Shown here: positions 17,452-25,656 of the stretch, piece after piece
How the letters are laid out: each line of letters opens with the position of its first letter
Position numbering within the stretch: position 1 is the first letter of the stretch
NCBI GenBank assembly: GCA_964422415.1
Contig: CAYRBI010000057.1
Span: 1-30,405 of the forward strand
DNA from: OLB16 sp964422415
GTDB taxonomy: Bacteria > Hinthialibacterota > Hinthialibacteria > OLB16
DNA: 30,405 nt
Reading direction: 5' to 3'
Notes under the pieces: model-generated
The model's database searches: none
Told to the model about the DNA's origin: nothing
The model's input: only the letters and a program-made list of their open reading frames with translations
Translations under genes and position numbers: made by a program

Positions 17452-18525
17452 ATGACAGACTCTCAACGCAGAACCCCACTCGCCCCCTTACAGGAATCCC
17501 AGGGGGCACGCTTTGTTGATTTCGGTGGCTGGGATCTTCCCGTCATGTACACCTCGATCATCGAAGAGGCGGACACGGTACGAAACCACTGCGGCCTTTT
17601 CGATGTCTCGCACATGGGACGTTTCTTTGCTTCGGGGGAGACCGCGCTCAAGGAGCTGAACCACATCTTCTCGCGTGACATCCTCAACCTGCAGGTGGGA
17701 CGTCAACGCTACACCCTCTTGCTCCAGGAGGATGGCGGGATCCTGGATGACCTGATGGTGGCCCGCGTGGCCGATCAGGAATACCTGATCGTAGTCAACG
17801 CCGGGAACAAACCCAATGACTTCCATTGGATCGAAGCCCATCTCAGTCCCGAGGTCAATCTTGTGGACCGCTCGGATTCGACCCTCATGCTGGCGCTTCA
17901 GGGACCGGAGGCAGAGGCAATGCTCAGCGGGCTGCTGGGAAAAGATCTCACACAGTACCGCTTCCTGGATGTCTTCGAGGCCACCTTCGAGCATGCTCCC
18001 TGCCTGATCAGCCGGAGCGGATATACCGGGGAGGACGGGTTCGAGATCATCATCCCGGTCGAGGCGGGAATCATCCTGTGGAGCAACCTGTGTGATCAGG
18101 GGGTGCGCCCCTGCGGATTAGGAGCACGGGATATTCTCAGGCTGGAGATGGCTTATCCGCTGTATGGTCACGAACTCACCAAACAGCTGCGTCCAAATGA
18201 ATGTGGCGTCGAATGGGCACTCGCGAAGAAAACCCCCTTCCTCGGCAAGGAGGGGATCGAGGCTCACACTCCGGTCTATGAGTTAACCGGCTTTGTCTGT
18301 GAACAGAAAGCCATTCCACGGCCGGATTACCGTGTGGAGGTGAATGGCCTGGATGTGGGAGTAGTCACCAGCGGAGGTCTCTCGCCACGTCTGCCCAATG
18401 GGTTTGGATTGGCCAGAGTCACCAAGGGAGCGGTGGATCAGACTCTTGATATCGTCATCCGTGGCAAGCGTATCCCCGCGCGGCGGGTCCCCACACCCTT
18501 CGTGCCGGACCGGGTGAAACGATAG
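17452..18525 (+). CDS. gcvT: Glycine cleavage system aminomethyltransferase (T protein)
   Basis: Transfers the methylene group of aminomethyl-lipoyl H protein to tetrahydrofolate, releasing ammonia. 357 residues, normal length. N-terminal signatures RTPLAPLQESQGARFVDFGGWDLPVMY and HCGLFDVSHMGR are diagnostic, followed by QRYTLLLQEDGGILDDLMV, SRSGYTGEDGFEI, and RLEMAYPLYGHEL. The C-terminal barrel has TSGGLSPRLPNGFGLARV. The ATG at 17452 gives the usual N-terminus. The rest of the glycine cleavage system (gcvH, gcvP) is not in the window; it could lie in the gap upstream or elsewhere. The gene ends at a palindromic repeat shared with the convergent operon. Confidence 0.96.
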   Translation: MTDSQRRTPLAPLQESQGARFVDFGGWDLPVMYTSIIEEADTVRNHCGLFDVSHMGRFFASGETALKELNHIFSRDILNLQVGRQRYTLLLQEDGGILDDLMVARVADQEYLIVVNAGNKPNDFHWIEAHLSPEVNLVDRSDSTLMLALQGPEAEAMLSGLLGKDLTQYRFLDVFEATFEHAPCLISRSGYTGEDGFEIIIPVEAGIILWSNLCDQGVRPCGLGARDILRLEMAYPLYGHELTKQLRPNECGVEWALAKKTPFLGKEGIEAHTPVYELTGFVCEQKAIPRPDYRVEVNGLDVGVVTSGGLSPRLPNGFGLARVTKGAVDQTLDIVIRGKRIPARRVPTPFVPDRVKR

Positions 18526-18553
18526 GACCACTTCTCCCCTTTTTGATACCACT

Positions 18554-18633
18554 CACGCTGGAACGAGAATCCTTTCTCGTTCCCCTCTGTTTCTCACCGG
18601 CGCGGCGCGAGAAAGGATTCTCGCGCCAGCGGT
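18554..18633. repeat. Paired inverted repeat between gcvT and the convergent IOR/PaaK operon
   Basis: Two copies in opposite orientation of a ~30-base unit with core CGAGAATCCTTTCTCG (18564-18579; complementary form at 18608-18623). Each core is itself imperfectly palindromic and each unit has CGCTGG at its outer edge. A third, diverged unit is at 25855-25887. Placement between two stop codons suggests a bidirectional terminator-like element. Confidence 0.75.
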
Positions 18634-18651
18634 CACTTTAGTTTCCGCAGT

Positions 18652-20019
18652 TCATGTCAGTTTCCGGTGATCGATAACTCTCTTAGCTTTTCCAGTGAAT
18701 CTTTCGAGGGTTTGGGGATCTACGAGGACCACCTTAGCTTTGAGACCCGTGGAAATCTGAATCTCATTCTCGATCCGGTCATGCAGGGCCTGCATTCGAT
18801 CCATGCGGTCGGAGAAGTCCTGAGCACGGATCTCCACGCGGACAGTGATCTCATCCATTGTTCCGGGGCGGTCCACCTCGATCATGTAATGGGGAGCGGT
18901 GCCCTCCACCCGTAGCAAAGCCTCCTCGATCTGCGAGGGGAAGAGGTTCACACCACGGACGATGAGCATGTCATCGGTCCGTCCACGCAGACGGCTCATG
19001 CGCTTGGTGGTTCTTCCACAGGGGCATGGGGAGGTGTCGAGAGAGGAGAGATCCCGCGTCCGGTAGCGGATGATCGGCATGGCTCGCTTTGTCAAGGTGG
19101 TGATCACCAACTCGCCCCGTTCACCTTCGGGGACAGGTTCAAGGGTATCCGGATCAAGACACTCCACCAGAAAATGGTCTTCCTGAATATGCATCCCCTG
19201 GCGGAACACACACTCGCCACTCACGCCCGGACCGATTACCTCGCTCAGGCCATAATTGTTGAAAGCGGAAATTCCGAGTTCCTGCTCGATCCGTAGGCGT
19301 ATATCCTTGGTCCAGGGTTCCGCGCCAAAGTGGCCATAACGGATGGGAAGCTGCTTCGGATCAAAGCCCATCCCGGCCGCCACCTCGGCGATGTTAAGAG
19401 CATAACTGGGAGTACAGACGAGAACATCCGCCCCCAGATCACGAATGAGCGTGATGTGCCGGGTAGTACTCCCCGTTGCCGCTGGAACCACCGCCGCACC
19501 CACCCGTTCGACTCCATAGTGCAACCCAAAGCCACCCGTGAAGAGGCCATATCCAAAGGCGATGTGCACCAGGTGGCTCTTTCTCAACCCACCCGCATAT
19601 AAAAACCGCGCGCACAAATTTGCCCAAAGATCCAGGTCATCGGCGGTATAGGCCACAAGGGTTTGTTGGCCCGTGGTGCCAGTGGAACCATGAATCCGTG
19701 CGATTTCCTCGCGGGGAACAGCCAGGAATCCAAGGGGGTAGTACTCACGCAGATCAGCCTTGGTAGTAAAAGGCAACCTCGGAAGATCATCCAGAGAACG
19801 GATCGAATCCGGTGTGATACCCTCACGCGCGAAAGCCTTCTTATAAAAGGGGACATTTTTTACGCGCTCGATGGTATCCCGGAGACGATGAAGCTGCAGA
19901 CTGCGCAGTTCATCGGGACGCAGCATCTCGGCACGGTCCCAGATGCGGTTATCGAAATCCGCCTGCTGGTGAGGATTTTCAATGCGTTGAGCTTGATACA
20001 GATTCACCGGCGTTGACAT
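18652..20019 (-). CDS. paaK: Phenylacetate-CoA ligase family protein (second paralogue)
   Basis: Adenylate-forming enzyme: arylacetate + ATP + CoA to arylacetyl-CoA. 455 residues. Family signatures are the P-loop-like HGSTGTTGQQTLVAY, HIAFGYGLFTGGFGLHYG, the adenylation motif AFNNYGLSEVIGPGVSGEC, and the C-terminal TDDMLIVRGVNLFPSQIEEALL. It is last in a minus-strand operon, 8 bases after the ACT gene. It is clearly a diverged paralogue of the ligase at 20498-21841, with extra N-terminal sequence (VNLYQAQRIENPHQQ). In this gene context it probably acts on phenyl-, hydroxyphenyl- or indoleacetate; which one each copy prefers cannot be read. Confidence 0.92.
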   Translation of the reverse strand: MSTPVNLYQAQRIENPHQQADFDNRIWDRAEMLRPDELRSLQLHRLRDTIERVKNVPFYKKAFAREGITPDSIRSLDDLPRLPFTTKADLREYYPLGFLAVPREEIARIHGSTGTTGQQTLVAYTADDLDLWANLCARFLYAGGLRKSHLVHIAFGYGLFTGGFGLHYGVERVGAAVVPAATGSTTRHITLIRDLGADVLVCTPSYALNIAEVAAGMGFDPKQLPIRYGHFGAEPWTKDIRLRIEQELGISAFNNYGLSEVIGPGVSGECVFRQGMHIQEDHFLVECLDPDTLEPVPEGERGELVITTLTKRAMPIIRYRTRDLSSLDTSPCPCGRTTKRMSRLRGRTDDMLIVRGVNLFPSQIEEALLRVEGTAPHYMIEVDRPGTMDEITVRVEIRAQDFSDRMDRMQALHDRIENEIQISTGLKAKVVLVDPQTLERFTGKAKRVIDHRKLT

Positions 20020-20027
20020 GATTCGTT

Positions 20028-20462
20028 CTAGTTCCCCGCCTGCAGATCGTTCTGCGAGACGATGTTAACCCCCTTGGCCTGGAGGACTTTCATGGCGCCA
20101 TCGCTATCCTCGAAGCGGAAGATGAGCACCGCACGGTCGCCCCGGCCAAAGGTGAAGGCATACATGTATTCGACATTGATCCCGGCGTCATCCAAGATCT
20201 CCAGAATGTGGGAAAGGCCACCAGGACGGTTGGCGACCTCGACCGCCACCACCTCGGTAATCTTAACCACACCACCGGCAGCCTCAAGAGCCTTCTTGGC
20301 CCGTGCCCAGTCATCCACAATCAGGCGGAGGATCCCGAACTGCTGGGTGTCGGCCAGCGAGAGTGTCAGAATATCAATCCCTTCATCCGCCAGGATCTTG
20401 CATGGGTGCCTCAGTTTTCCGGCCTCATTCTCGAGAAACAGGGACAATTGTTTGATCTTCAT
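20028..20462 (-). CDS. Tandem ACT-domain protein
   Basis: 144 residues made of two ACT domains: KQLSLFLENEAGKLRHPCKILADEGIDI at the start and VVAVEVANRPGGLSHILEILDDAGINVEYMY from about residue 70. ACT domains bind amino acids and tune enzymes or regulators. Proteins of this kind recur beside indolepyruvate oxidoreductase and PaaK genes, where sensing of aromatic amino acids is the reasonable inference. Start ATG has GGAGAG just upstream. It lies between the two paaK paralogues, 35 bases after one and 8 bases before the other, so it is cotranscribed. Confidence 0.9.
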   Translation of the reverse strand: MKIKQLSLFLENEAGKLRHPCKILADEGIDILTLSLADTQQFGILRLIVDDWARAKKALEAAGGVVKITEVVAVEVANRPGGLSHILEILDDAGINVEYMYAFTFGRGDRAVLIFRFEDSDGAMKVLQAKGVNIVSQNDLQAGN

Positions 20463-20497
20463 GGGATATCTCTCCTCTCATGCGCGGGCATGGAATC

Positions 20498-21841
20498 TCA
20501 ACCCAGATTCCGCTGATCGGTCACTCGCTTGGCTTTACCTTCGCTACGCTGAAGGGTGTTCGGTTCCACAAGACGGACATCCACACGTATCCCCAAGGTG
20601 CTTTCCAGGACATGGTTGAGATGGGCATGAAGAGTCTCCAATCCTCGTACCGTATCGCTGAAGACCTCGGAGGTCACCTCAACCAGCACCTCCATATGAT
20701 CGAGTCCCTCGCGGCGTGTAAGGATAATCTGATAATGCGGAAGGGTTCCCTCCGCCGCTAGCAGCGCGGACTCGACTTGCGATGGAAACACATTAATCCC
20801 ACGGATAATGAACATGTCATCGCTGCGCCGTCCGATACGCCGGATCCGCCGGATAGTCCGCCCGCAGGGGCAAGGTTCGTTGATGAAGGCGGTAATGTCA
20901 TGCGTCCGGTAGCGGATCATGGGGAGGGCCATCTTGGAGAGCGTGGTCAATACCAGCTCCCCTTCCTCTCCCTCCGCGCAAGGTTCATCGGTGCCAGGAC
21001 GGATGATCTCAGGATAGAAATGGTCCTCGAAGATATGGATTCCCGCCTGCTGGGTACACTCAATACCTACACCAGGACCGATAATTTCGGACAGACCATA
21101 AATGTCATGAGCCCGGATCCCGCTGCCCGCTTCGATACGTCGCCGCATCTCATTGCTCCAGGGTTCCGCGCCAAAGACCCCAACACGTAAGGGGAGATCA
21201 TGCATATTGATCCCCTTCTTCTCGGCCTGCTCAATCAGGAAACAGAAATAACTGGGGGTACAGCAGATCACGGTCACATTGAAATCCTTGAGCACCATGA
21301 TCTGACGGTCGGTGTTTCCACCCGAGATGGGCACCACAGTCGCTCCCAGCGCCTCGGCTCCATAGTGAGCACCCAGCCCACCCGTGAAGAGACCATACCC
21401 ATAGGCATTCTGCACAATATCACCGGAGTGCACGCCACACGCCACAAAGGCCCGCAGGATGACCTCCGACCACACATCCACATCCTCGCGGGTATAGCCC
21501 ACCACGATCGGCTTGCCTGTGGTTCCGCTCGAGGCATGGAGACGTACCACATCTTTGATCGGCACCGCGAACATCCCGAAGGGATAGGTGTCTCTCAGAT
21601 CACATTTATCAGTGAACGGCAACTTCTTAATATCATCGATTGACCGGATGTCACCGGGACCGAGGCCGAGCTTCTCCATGCGTGTTCGCATGAGCGGTAC
21701 ATTCCCATAGGCCAGATCTACTATCGCTTTCAACCGTTGACTCTGAAGCTCTTTAAGCCGCTCCAGAGGAAGGAAGTCCACCCCACTGATGGGATGGAAG
21801 GGACCATCGGGTCCTTTCGTTTTCGCGGTCATCGAAATCAT
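20498..21841 (-). CDS. paaK: Phenylacetate-CoA ligase
   Basis: 447-residue AMP-forming arylacetate-CoA ligase. Motifs: LHASSGTTGKPIVVGYT, NAYGYGLFTGGLGAHYG, AHDIYGLSEIIGPGVGIEC, RYRTHDITAFINEPCPCGRT and SDDMFIIRGINVFPSQVESALL. It starts 10 bases after iorB, with GGGAGG right before the ATG at 21841; an ATG at 21832 has a looser spacing and may be the real start. Joined to iorAB it would either activate free aryl acetates or, in reverse, capture energy from arylacetyl-CoA made by the oxidoreductase. Confidence 0.93.
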   Translation of the reverse strand: MISMTAKTKGPDGPFHPISGVDFLPLERLKELQSQRLKAIVDLAYGNVPLMRTRMEKLGLGPGDIRSIDDIKKLPFTDKCDLRDTYPFGMFAVPIKDVVRLHASSGTTGKPIVVGYTREDVDVWSEVILRAFVACGVHSGDIVQNAYGYGLFTGGLGAHYGAEALGATVVPISGGNTDRQIMVLKDFNVTVICCTPSYFCFLIEQAEKKGINMHDLPLRVGVFGAEPWSNEMRRRIEAGSGIRAHDIYGLSEIIGPGVGIECTQQAGIHIFEDHFYPEIIRPGTDEPCAEGEEGELVLTTLSKMALPMIRYRTHDITAFINEPCPCGRTIRRIRRIGRRSDDMFIIRGINVFPSQVESALLAAEGTLPHYQIILTRREGLDHMEVLVEVTSEVFSDTVRGLETLHAHLNHVLESTLGIRVDVRLVEPNTLQRSEGKAKRVTDQRNLG

Positions 21842-21851
21842 CGCCTCCCAC

Positions 21852-22364
21852 TTAGGATTGCGCCGCGAGCTGTTCCGTCTTCATGCGGTTACCCGTCTCA
21901 CGGCCGATTTCAAACGAACTCAAGTTCACTTCATGCAAACGCTCTTGCAGGTTAGCGCGGATAGCCTCCCGCCAGGTCTCACCCGGGATCTCCAGAAAAA
22001 CACTCAAGGCTCCCAGCAACACGATGTTCAGGCTCTTGCGGTTGGGGAGAGAGATCCCCTCCAAAGCCGCTGGTTCGATGAGCACCCCGCCTTCACGCAA
22101 ACGGTGCTGGTTGGGAGTCACCTGATCTGGCTCCAACACCACCAGGAAGTCCGCGCACCGTGGCGGAACCATGGGGCTGAAAACTTCCTCGCCATAACGT
22201 ACATCACTGCTGACCGATCCACCACGCTGGCTCATACCGTGGATCTCGCTCTTTTTCACATCATACCCGGCGCGGAAGACCGCGTCGGCAAGCACATCCG
22301 AGGCCTTGATCACGCCCTGTCCGCCGAGGCCCGCGATAACAATATTAGTGACCTTAGCTGGCAT
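21852..22364 (-). CDS. iorB: Indolepyruvate:ferredoxin oxidoreductase beta subunit
   Basis: 170 residues, the gamma-type domain of 2-oxoacid:ferredoxin oxidoreductases. The N-terminus VTNIVIAGLGGQGVIKASDVLADA and the following KKSEIHGMSQRGGSVSSDVRYG are diagnostic. It works with IorA to convert aryl pyruvates from aromatic amino acid transamination to arylacetyl-CoA, reducing ferredoxin. The ATG at 22364 overlaps the end of iorA by 11 bases, indicating translational coupling. A longer upstream frame adds only Arg-rich sequence from within iorA and was rejected. Confidence 0.95.
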   Translation of the reverse strand: MPAKVTNIVIAGLGGQGVIKASDVLADAVFRAGYDVKKSEIHGMSQRGGSVSSDVRYGEEVFSPMVPPRCADFLVVLEPDQVTPNQHRLREGGVLIEPAALEGISLPNRKSLNIVLLGALSVFLEIPGETWREAIRANLQERLHEVNLSSFEIGRETGNRMKTEQLAAQS

Positions 22365-23997
22365 GGCACTCACACCCCCCAACCGCCGCGCATCCGCGGG
22401 CTTGATTCTCCGCAGCCGCCTTCTCATATTCGCGGATCTTGACCGCCGCCAGCAGGCAGGGACGGCGTGCGATCATCAACGTCAAATCCCCGCTCTGAAG
22501 ATTCTCCGCGAGCAGTTTGGCGAATCCCGCCTGATCCCGTGATGGGTCGATTGTTTGAACACGTTGAATACCAAGCGAACGGGCCAGGTCCTCAAAATGG
22601 ATCTTCCCGGCGGGCGAGTGATCCAATGCGCGCCCAGTGCCCGGATGCTCCTGAAGCCCTGTCATGGCGGTGGTCCCATTATCAAGGATAATGACCACAT
22701 GCCCAGTCTTGGGGGGATTATATACCATTTCGACCAGACCGGTGATGCCACTATGCACAAAAGTGCTGTCGCCAATCACACTCACCACCCGGCGCGCCTC
22801 TTCATCGGGCAACACATGCCGCAGGCCCAGACCCACTCCGATGCTGGCTCCCATGCACACACAGGTATCGATCGCCTGGAAGGGTGGTAGAACCCCCAGG
22901 GTATAGCAGCCAATATCACCAGACACGATACACTTCATATCCCTGAGAATCTCAAACACAGACCGGTGCGGGCAGCCATTGCAGAGCTGCGGTGGTTTGC
23001 CGGGCGGAACTGGCGGATCGGGCGTGACATCGCCGGTGATGATCTTGCGCGTACGCTCCACATCGAGCTCGCCAAAACGGAACTCCAGCGGTTTGCGTTC
23101 CACTGGAATCCCCTCGGCACGAATGGCGTCGGCCAGGTAAGGATCCCCCTCCTCAACCACGATACAACGCTTCATCCCGCCCACGAACGAACGGATCGTC
23201 TCGAAGGGCAGCGGGTAAGTCATGCCGAGTTTGAGGAAGCTGGCCTCGGGTGCGGCCTCGCGGGCGTGCATGAAACCGATCCCGGAGGTGATGATTCCCA
23301 ATTCCGTGCTACCGAAGATGGTCCGGTTCAGCGTGGAGGTTTCATTCCACTTGGCCATTTCCGCGTGTTTGGCGCGCAAACGGCGATGCGCCAAACGAGC
23401 ATAGGCGGGAATCATGACCAGGCTGGGGATGTCCCGCTCGAATTTAGCCAGCGCGGGCTCACAATGCTTGCCATTGGATGTGAGCAGGGTTTTCGAGTGA
23501 CACACCCGTGTGGTCATGCGCAGCAGCACCGGAATATGCCAGCGCTCGGAGATTTCCAGCGCGGCATGGGTGAAATCATAGGCTTCCTGGGAATCAGAGG
23601 GCTCCAGCATGGGAACTCCCGCCGCGATCGCGAAGTGACGGTTGTCCTGCTCATTCTGGCTGGAGGCCAGACCAGGGTCATCGGCGGAGATCACCACCAA
23701 CGCGCCCGGGGTGCCGGTGTACGCGGCGGTGAAGAGTGGGTCGGCGGCGACATTCAAGCCGACATGCTTCATGGTCACGATGACGCGAGTCTGGGCCAAA
23801 GATGCACCCAGACCAACCTCTAACGCCACCTTCTCATTGGGAGCCCATTGGGCCTTGCCTCCCAGACGGGAGAACTCTTCGAGAATCTCGGTGGAGGGGG
23901 TACCGGGGTAACCCGTGCCGAGCTGGACGCCAGCGTGCTTGGCCGCCAAGGCCACCGCCTCATCACCGCTCACAAGTTGTTTAACAGGTACAGTCAT
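22354..23997 (-). CDS. iorA: Indolepyruvate:ferredoxin oxidoreductase alpha subunit lacking a ferredoxin tail
   Basis: Thiamine-diphosphate catalytic subunit, 547 residues. The N-terminal pyrimidine-binding domain has SGDEAVALAAKHAGVQLGTGYPGTPSTEI. The central region carries NGCPHRSVFEIL, and the TPP domain has GDIGCYTLGVLPP, MGASIGVGLGLRHV, VIGDSTFVHSGITGL and LDNGTTAMTGLQEHPGTG. Known IorA proteins of archaea end in a domain with two 4Fe-4S clusters; here the chain stops after RRPCLLAAVKIREYEKAAAENQ with only a short GCAAVGGCECHAS tail. Because iorB begins inside the last codons, a frameshifted cluster domain is not hidden downstream. First gene of a five-gene operon; AGGA lies upstream of the ATG. 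Confidence 0.93.
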   Translation of the reverse strand: MTVPVKQLVSGDEAVALAAKHAGVQLGTGYPGTPSTEILEEFSRLGGKAQWAPNEKVALEVGLGASLAQTRVIVTMKHVGLNVAADPLFTAAYTGTPGALVVISADDPGLASSQNEQDNRHFAIAAGVPMLEPSDSQEAYDFTHAALEISERWHIPVLLRMTTRVCHSKTLLTSNGKHCEPALAKFERDIPSLVMIPAYARLAHRRLRAKHAEMAKWNETSTLNRTIFGSTELGIITSGIGFMHAREAAPEASFLKLGMTYPLPFETIRSFVGGMKRCIVVEEGDPYLADAIRAEGIPVERKPLEFRFGELDVERTRKIITGDVTPDPPVPPGKPPQLCNGCPHRSVFEILRDMKCIVSGDIGCYTLGVLPPFQAIDTCVCMGASIGVGLGLRHVLPDEEARRVVSVIGDSTFVHSGITGLVEMVYNPPKTGHVVIILDNGTTAMTGLQEHPGTGRALDHSPAGKIHFEDLARSLGIQRVQTIDPSRDQAGFAKLLAENLQSGDLTLMIARRPCLLAAVKIREYEKAAAENQARGCAAVGGCECHAS

Positions 23998-24130
23998 TCA
24001 GGGTTCATCCTAAGAATCAGATCAGTGCACAGGAAAATTCAAGAGAACTTCAGTGCCAACAAAGCAACGATTATCCCATCGGAGCGCATTGGTTGGGAAG
24101 GGGGGGGTGGAAGGGTTCTCTTGTTGAAGC

Positions 24131-24167
24131 GTGAAGAGCGTGGAAGAAATGGAGGGGTATGGAAAAC
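24131..24167 (+). repeat. Purine-rich 9-base unit repeat, copy 1
   Basis: Four degenerate 9-base units of the type GTGGAAGAA / ATGGAGGGG / ATGGAAAAC, three contiguous and the fourth after a one-base slip. It lies in the intergenic region upstream of iorA (23998-24200), where no clear promoter was found. Related stretches are at 24844-24880, about 24905-24943 and 25805-25840. Confidence 0.5.
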
Positions 24168-24200
24168 AGAAGCAGGAGACAATCCACTCGACAGGCTATA

Positions 24201-24560
24201 TTAGGAGTAGCCTACCCCCAAGTCCGTGGCGGTCTTGCGAAGTATCCGGTCGCGGGTCCAGACTTGAGCGCCTGAGAGACGGGCCGAAACAAGGATTTGG
24301 ACATCTGTCCAAGACAACCCCTGACCATAAAGCCTATGGCTTTCGACCAGATACAGACACTCCTCGAACCCGGCTTCCAGAACAACAGGAAGGGATCGCA
24401 ACTGAGTGAGAATAACATTTCGTTGAGCAAGAGAACCACACGCCAACTCGCCGATCACGCAGAGGTGAGTCACCACCTCATCAGTATCGAGCAATCTCAT
24501 TAAAGTGGGATCCGCTCTATGCAGGTGATCGATCCAGACCGAGGTGTCCACTAGGATCAT
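24201..24560 (-). CDS. vapC: PIN-domain ribonuclease toxin
   Basis: 119 residues, standard VapC length. The four acidic metal-binding positions of the PIN fold are visible: D5 (VDTSVWIDHL), E38 (IGELACGS), D86 (SWTDVQI) and D104 (WTRDR). VapC toxins are Mg-dependent endoribonucleases, often cutting tRNA or rRNA. Its ATG overlaps the antitoxin stop as ATGA, the classical vapBC coupling. It lies downstream of iorA on the same strand but has its own promoter via vapB. The target RNA is unknown. Confidence 0.92.
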   Translation of the reverse strand: MILVDTSVWIDHLHRADPTLMRLLDTDEVVTHLCVIGELACGSLAQRNVILTQLRSLPVVLEAGFEECLYLVESHRLYGQGLSWTDVQILVSARLSGAQVWTRDRILRKTATDLGVGYS

Positions 24561-24778
24561 GATCCTGTCGACCGGATGGTACGAACACCGGACACCTTCC
24601 TGCGTGGAGCAGCCATCGCTTGGGGATCACTCCCGCCCAGCGCCGCTAAACGGCGGGCCGCTGCCCGCTGAACAATCAATTCGAGACCCATATGAATGAG
24701 GCGGGTTTTTTCCGTAATCCCGGTGGCCTCCTGGGCTTGGGCAATCAGGTCCTGATTAAGATTGAGTGTTGTTCTCAT
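24557..24778 (-). CDS. vapB: VapB-type antitoxin
   Basis: About 73 residues. The N-terminus MRTTLNLNQDLIAQAQEATG is the short strand plus helix of an RHH-like DNA-binding antitoxin of the VapB (DUF2191-like) group, and the C-terminal part (DPQAMAAPRRK onward) is the toxin-binding tail. The ATG at 24778 puts this strand at the very N-terminus; a TTG start at 24814 would add unrelated residues and would overlap the promoter. No Shine-Dalgarno sequence precedes the ATG and the predicted transcript starts at or next to it, so translation may be leaderless. Overlaps vapC by 4 bases. Confidence 0.88.
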   Translation of the reverse strand: MRTTLNLNQDLIAQAQEATGITEKTRLIHMGLELIVQRAAARRLAALGGSDPQAMAAPRRKVSGVRTIRSTGS

Positions 24779-24785
24779 ACAGATC

Positions 24786-24814
24786 AGTATGCATATTTGG
24801 TATGCATGGAGCAA
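24786..24814 (-). promoter_or_regulatory. vapBC promoter
   Basis: Minus strand TTGCTC (24814-24809), 17-base spacer, CATACT (24791-24786). The start of transcription would fall at about 24778-24779, on the vapB start codon. The operator at 24789-24807 fills the spacer and the -10. Confidence 0.5.
24789..24807. promoter_or_regulatory. Candidate VapB operator
   Basis: Perfect inverted repeat ATGCATA-TTTGG-TATGCAT directly upstream of vapB and overlapping its promoter. This is the expected form of a dyad bound by the VapBC complex to repress its own operon. Confidence 0.65.
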
Positions 24815-24843
24815 GGCTGGGAAGGCCGGGTTCTTCTTGAATC

Positions 24844-24880
24844 ATGGAGGGCCTGGAAAGAAGGGAGGGCCATGGAGAAC
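24844..24880 (+). repeat. Purine-rich 9-base unit repeat, copy 2
   Basis: Same architecture as the copy at 24131-24167: three contiguous 9-base units (ATGGAGGGC, CTGGAAAGA, AGGGAGGGC), a one-base slip, then ATGGAGAAC. Lies between vapB and the next gene. Confidence 0.45.
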
Positions 24881-24976
24881 AGCGCGGTGAGATAAGGTTG
24901 GTCCGTTTTCCATGTTCCTCCTCACCTTCCGCTGTCCTTCCACGATTCTACAACGCCTCAGGCAAGGTCACCTCTT

Positions 24977-25579
24977 TCACTCATACAACCATGTATGTCC
25001 CGGCTCGATCCCCGCCGGAACCTCAGTCGGCGTCGGAGTCGCCGTGGGGGAGGGCGTCGGGGTGGGAGTGGGATCGATGCCACGGACCAGGCCGATTTTG
25101 TTCTCCTGAAAGTGGAGCCACATCACAGAACCCAACACCACACTCTCCGAGGTGAGATAACCGGGCGCACTCACCACGGCATAAAGAGTGTTTGTATCAT
25201 GGGCATAGATTGAAAAATCCCAGGTACCATCGGATTTGGAATATACAGTGTAGTGCTCGGGTGGAAAGACGTTAAAACCATACATGGTGATCGCAATGGT
25301 CGCTCCCGCAATGGTGTGGGAAAGGCCATCGCTGGCATCATAGATGGTTCCATGAGCATTTCCCCACATTTTGGATTCCCAAGGGGGCTCATCATCGGTA
25401 GGAGTTGGAGTGATATCAACTGTAGGAGTAGCTGTTGGAGATGGAACCAGAGTAAGCGTGGGCGTGGGGGTATCCTCAAGCCCCAGGGCGGGACCGCTGC
25501 CCATGAATCCAATGGTGACCGACAGAACAACTGGAATCCACCAGAGACCCCCACAGAAAAGACCGTTTGGCTTCACCAT
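24977..25579 (-). CDS. Secreted protein with Thr/Pro linkers, carboxypeptidase-regulatory-like domain and shared C-terminal tail
   Basis: 200 residues from the ATG at 25579, which has a strong AGGAGG 6 bases upstream. An N-terminal signal-type helix (WWIPVVLSVTIGFMGSGPALG) is followed by a Thr/Pro linker (TPTPTLTLVPSPTATPT), a globular part of about 110 residues and a second linker. The globular part (GTIYDASDGLSHTIAGATIAI, SKSDGTWDFSIYAHDTNTLYAVVSAPGY) resembles the carboxypeptidase-regulatory-like/Ig-like beta-sandwich found in surface proteins. The C-terminus PTPTEVPAGIEPGHTWLYE matches that of the neighbouring beta-helix protein. Probably exported and held at the surface; function unknown. 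It has its own promoter at 25657-25685. Confidence 0.75.
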   Translation of the reverse strand: MVKPNGLFCGGLWWIPVVLSVTIGFMGSGPALGLEDTPTPTLTLVPSPTATPTVDITPTPTDDEPPWESKMWGNAHGTIYDASDGLSHTIAGATIAITMYGFNVFPPEHYTVYSKSDGTWDFSIYAHDTNTLYAVVSAPGYLTSESVVLGSVMWLHFQENKIGLVRGIDPTPTPTPSPTATPTPTEVPAGIEPGHTWLYE

Positions 25580-25656
25580 CCCCTTCCTCCTGTAAGCGTT
25601 CAAGGAACCACTTAAAAAGCGATGATTTGGAAGACAATCGTTAGCAATTTAATAGC

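Noticed and set aside
17277..17452. gltD and gcvT read as one operon
   Set aside because: A 100-N scaffold gap of unknown true length separates them.
22365..22427. Upstream extension of IorB (MRRRLRRIKPADARRLGG)
   Set aside because: It is the antisense-like second frame of the iorA 3' end; the family N-terminus begins at 22364.
24018..24064. Sigma54-like sequence TTGGCACTGAAGTTCTC on the minus strand upstream of iorA
   Set aside because: The -12 part reads TTCT instead of TTGC, so the invariant GC is missing.
24131..24943. CRISPR array suggested by the repeated purine-rich stretches
   Set aside because: The units are 9 bases, degenerate and without regular unique spacers, and no cas genes are present.
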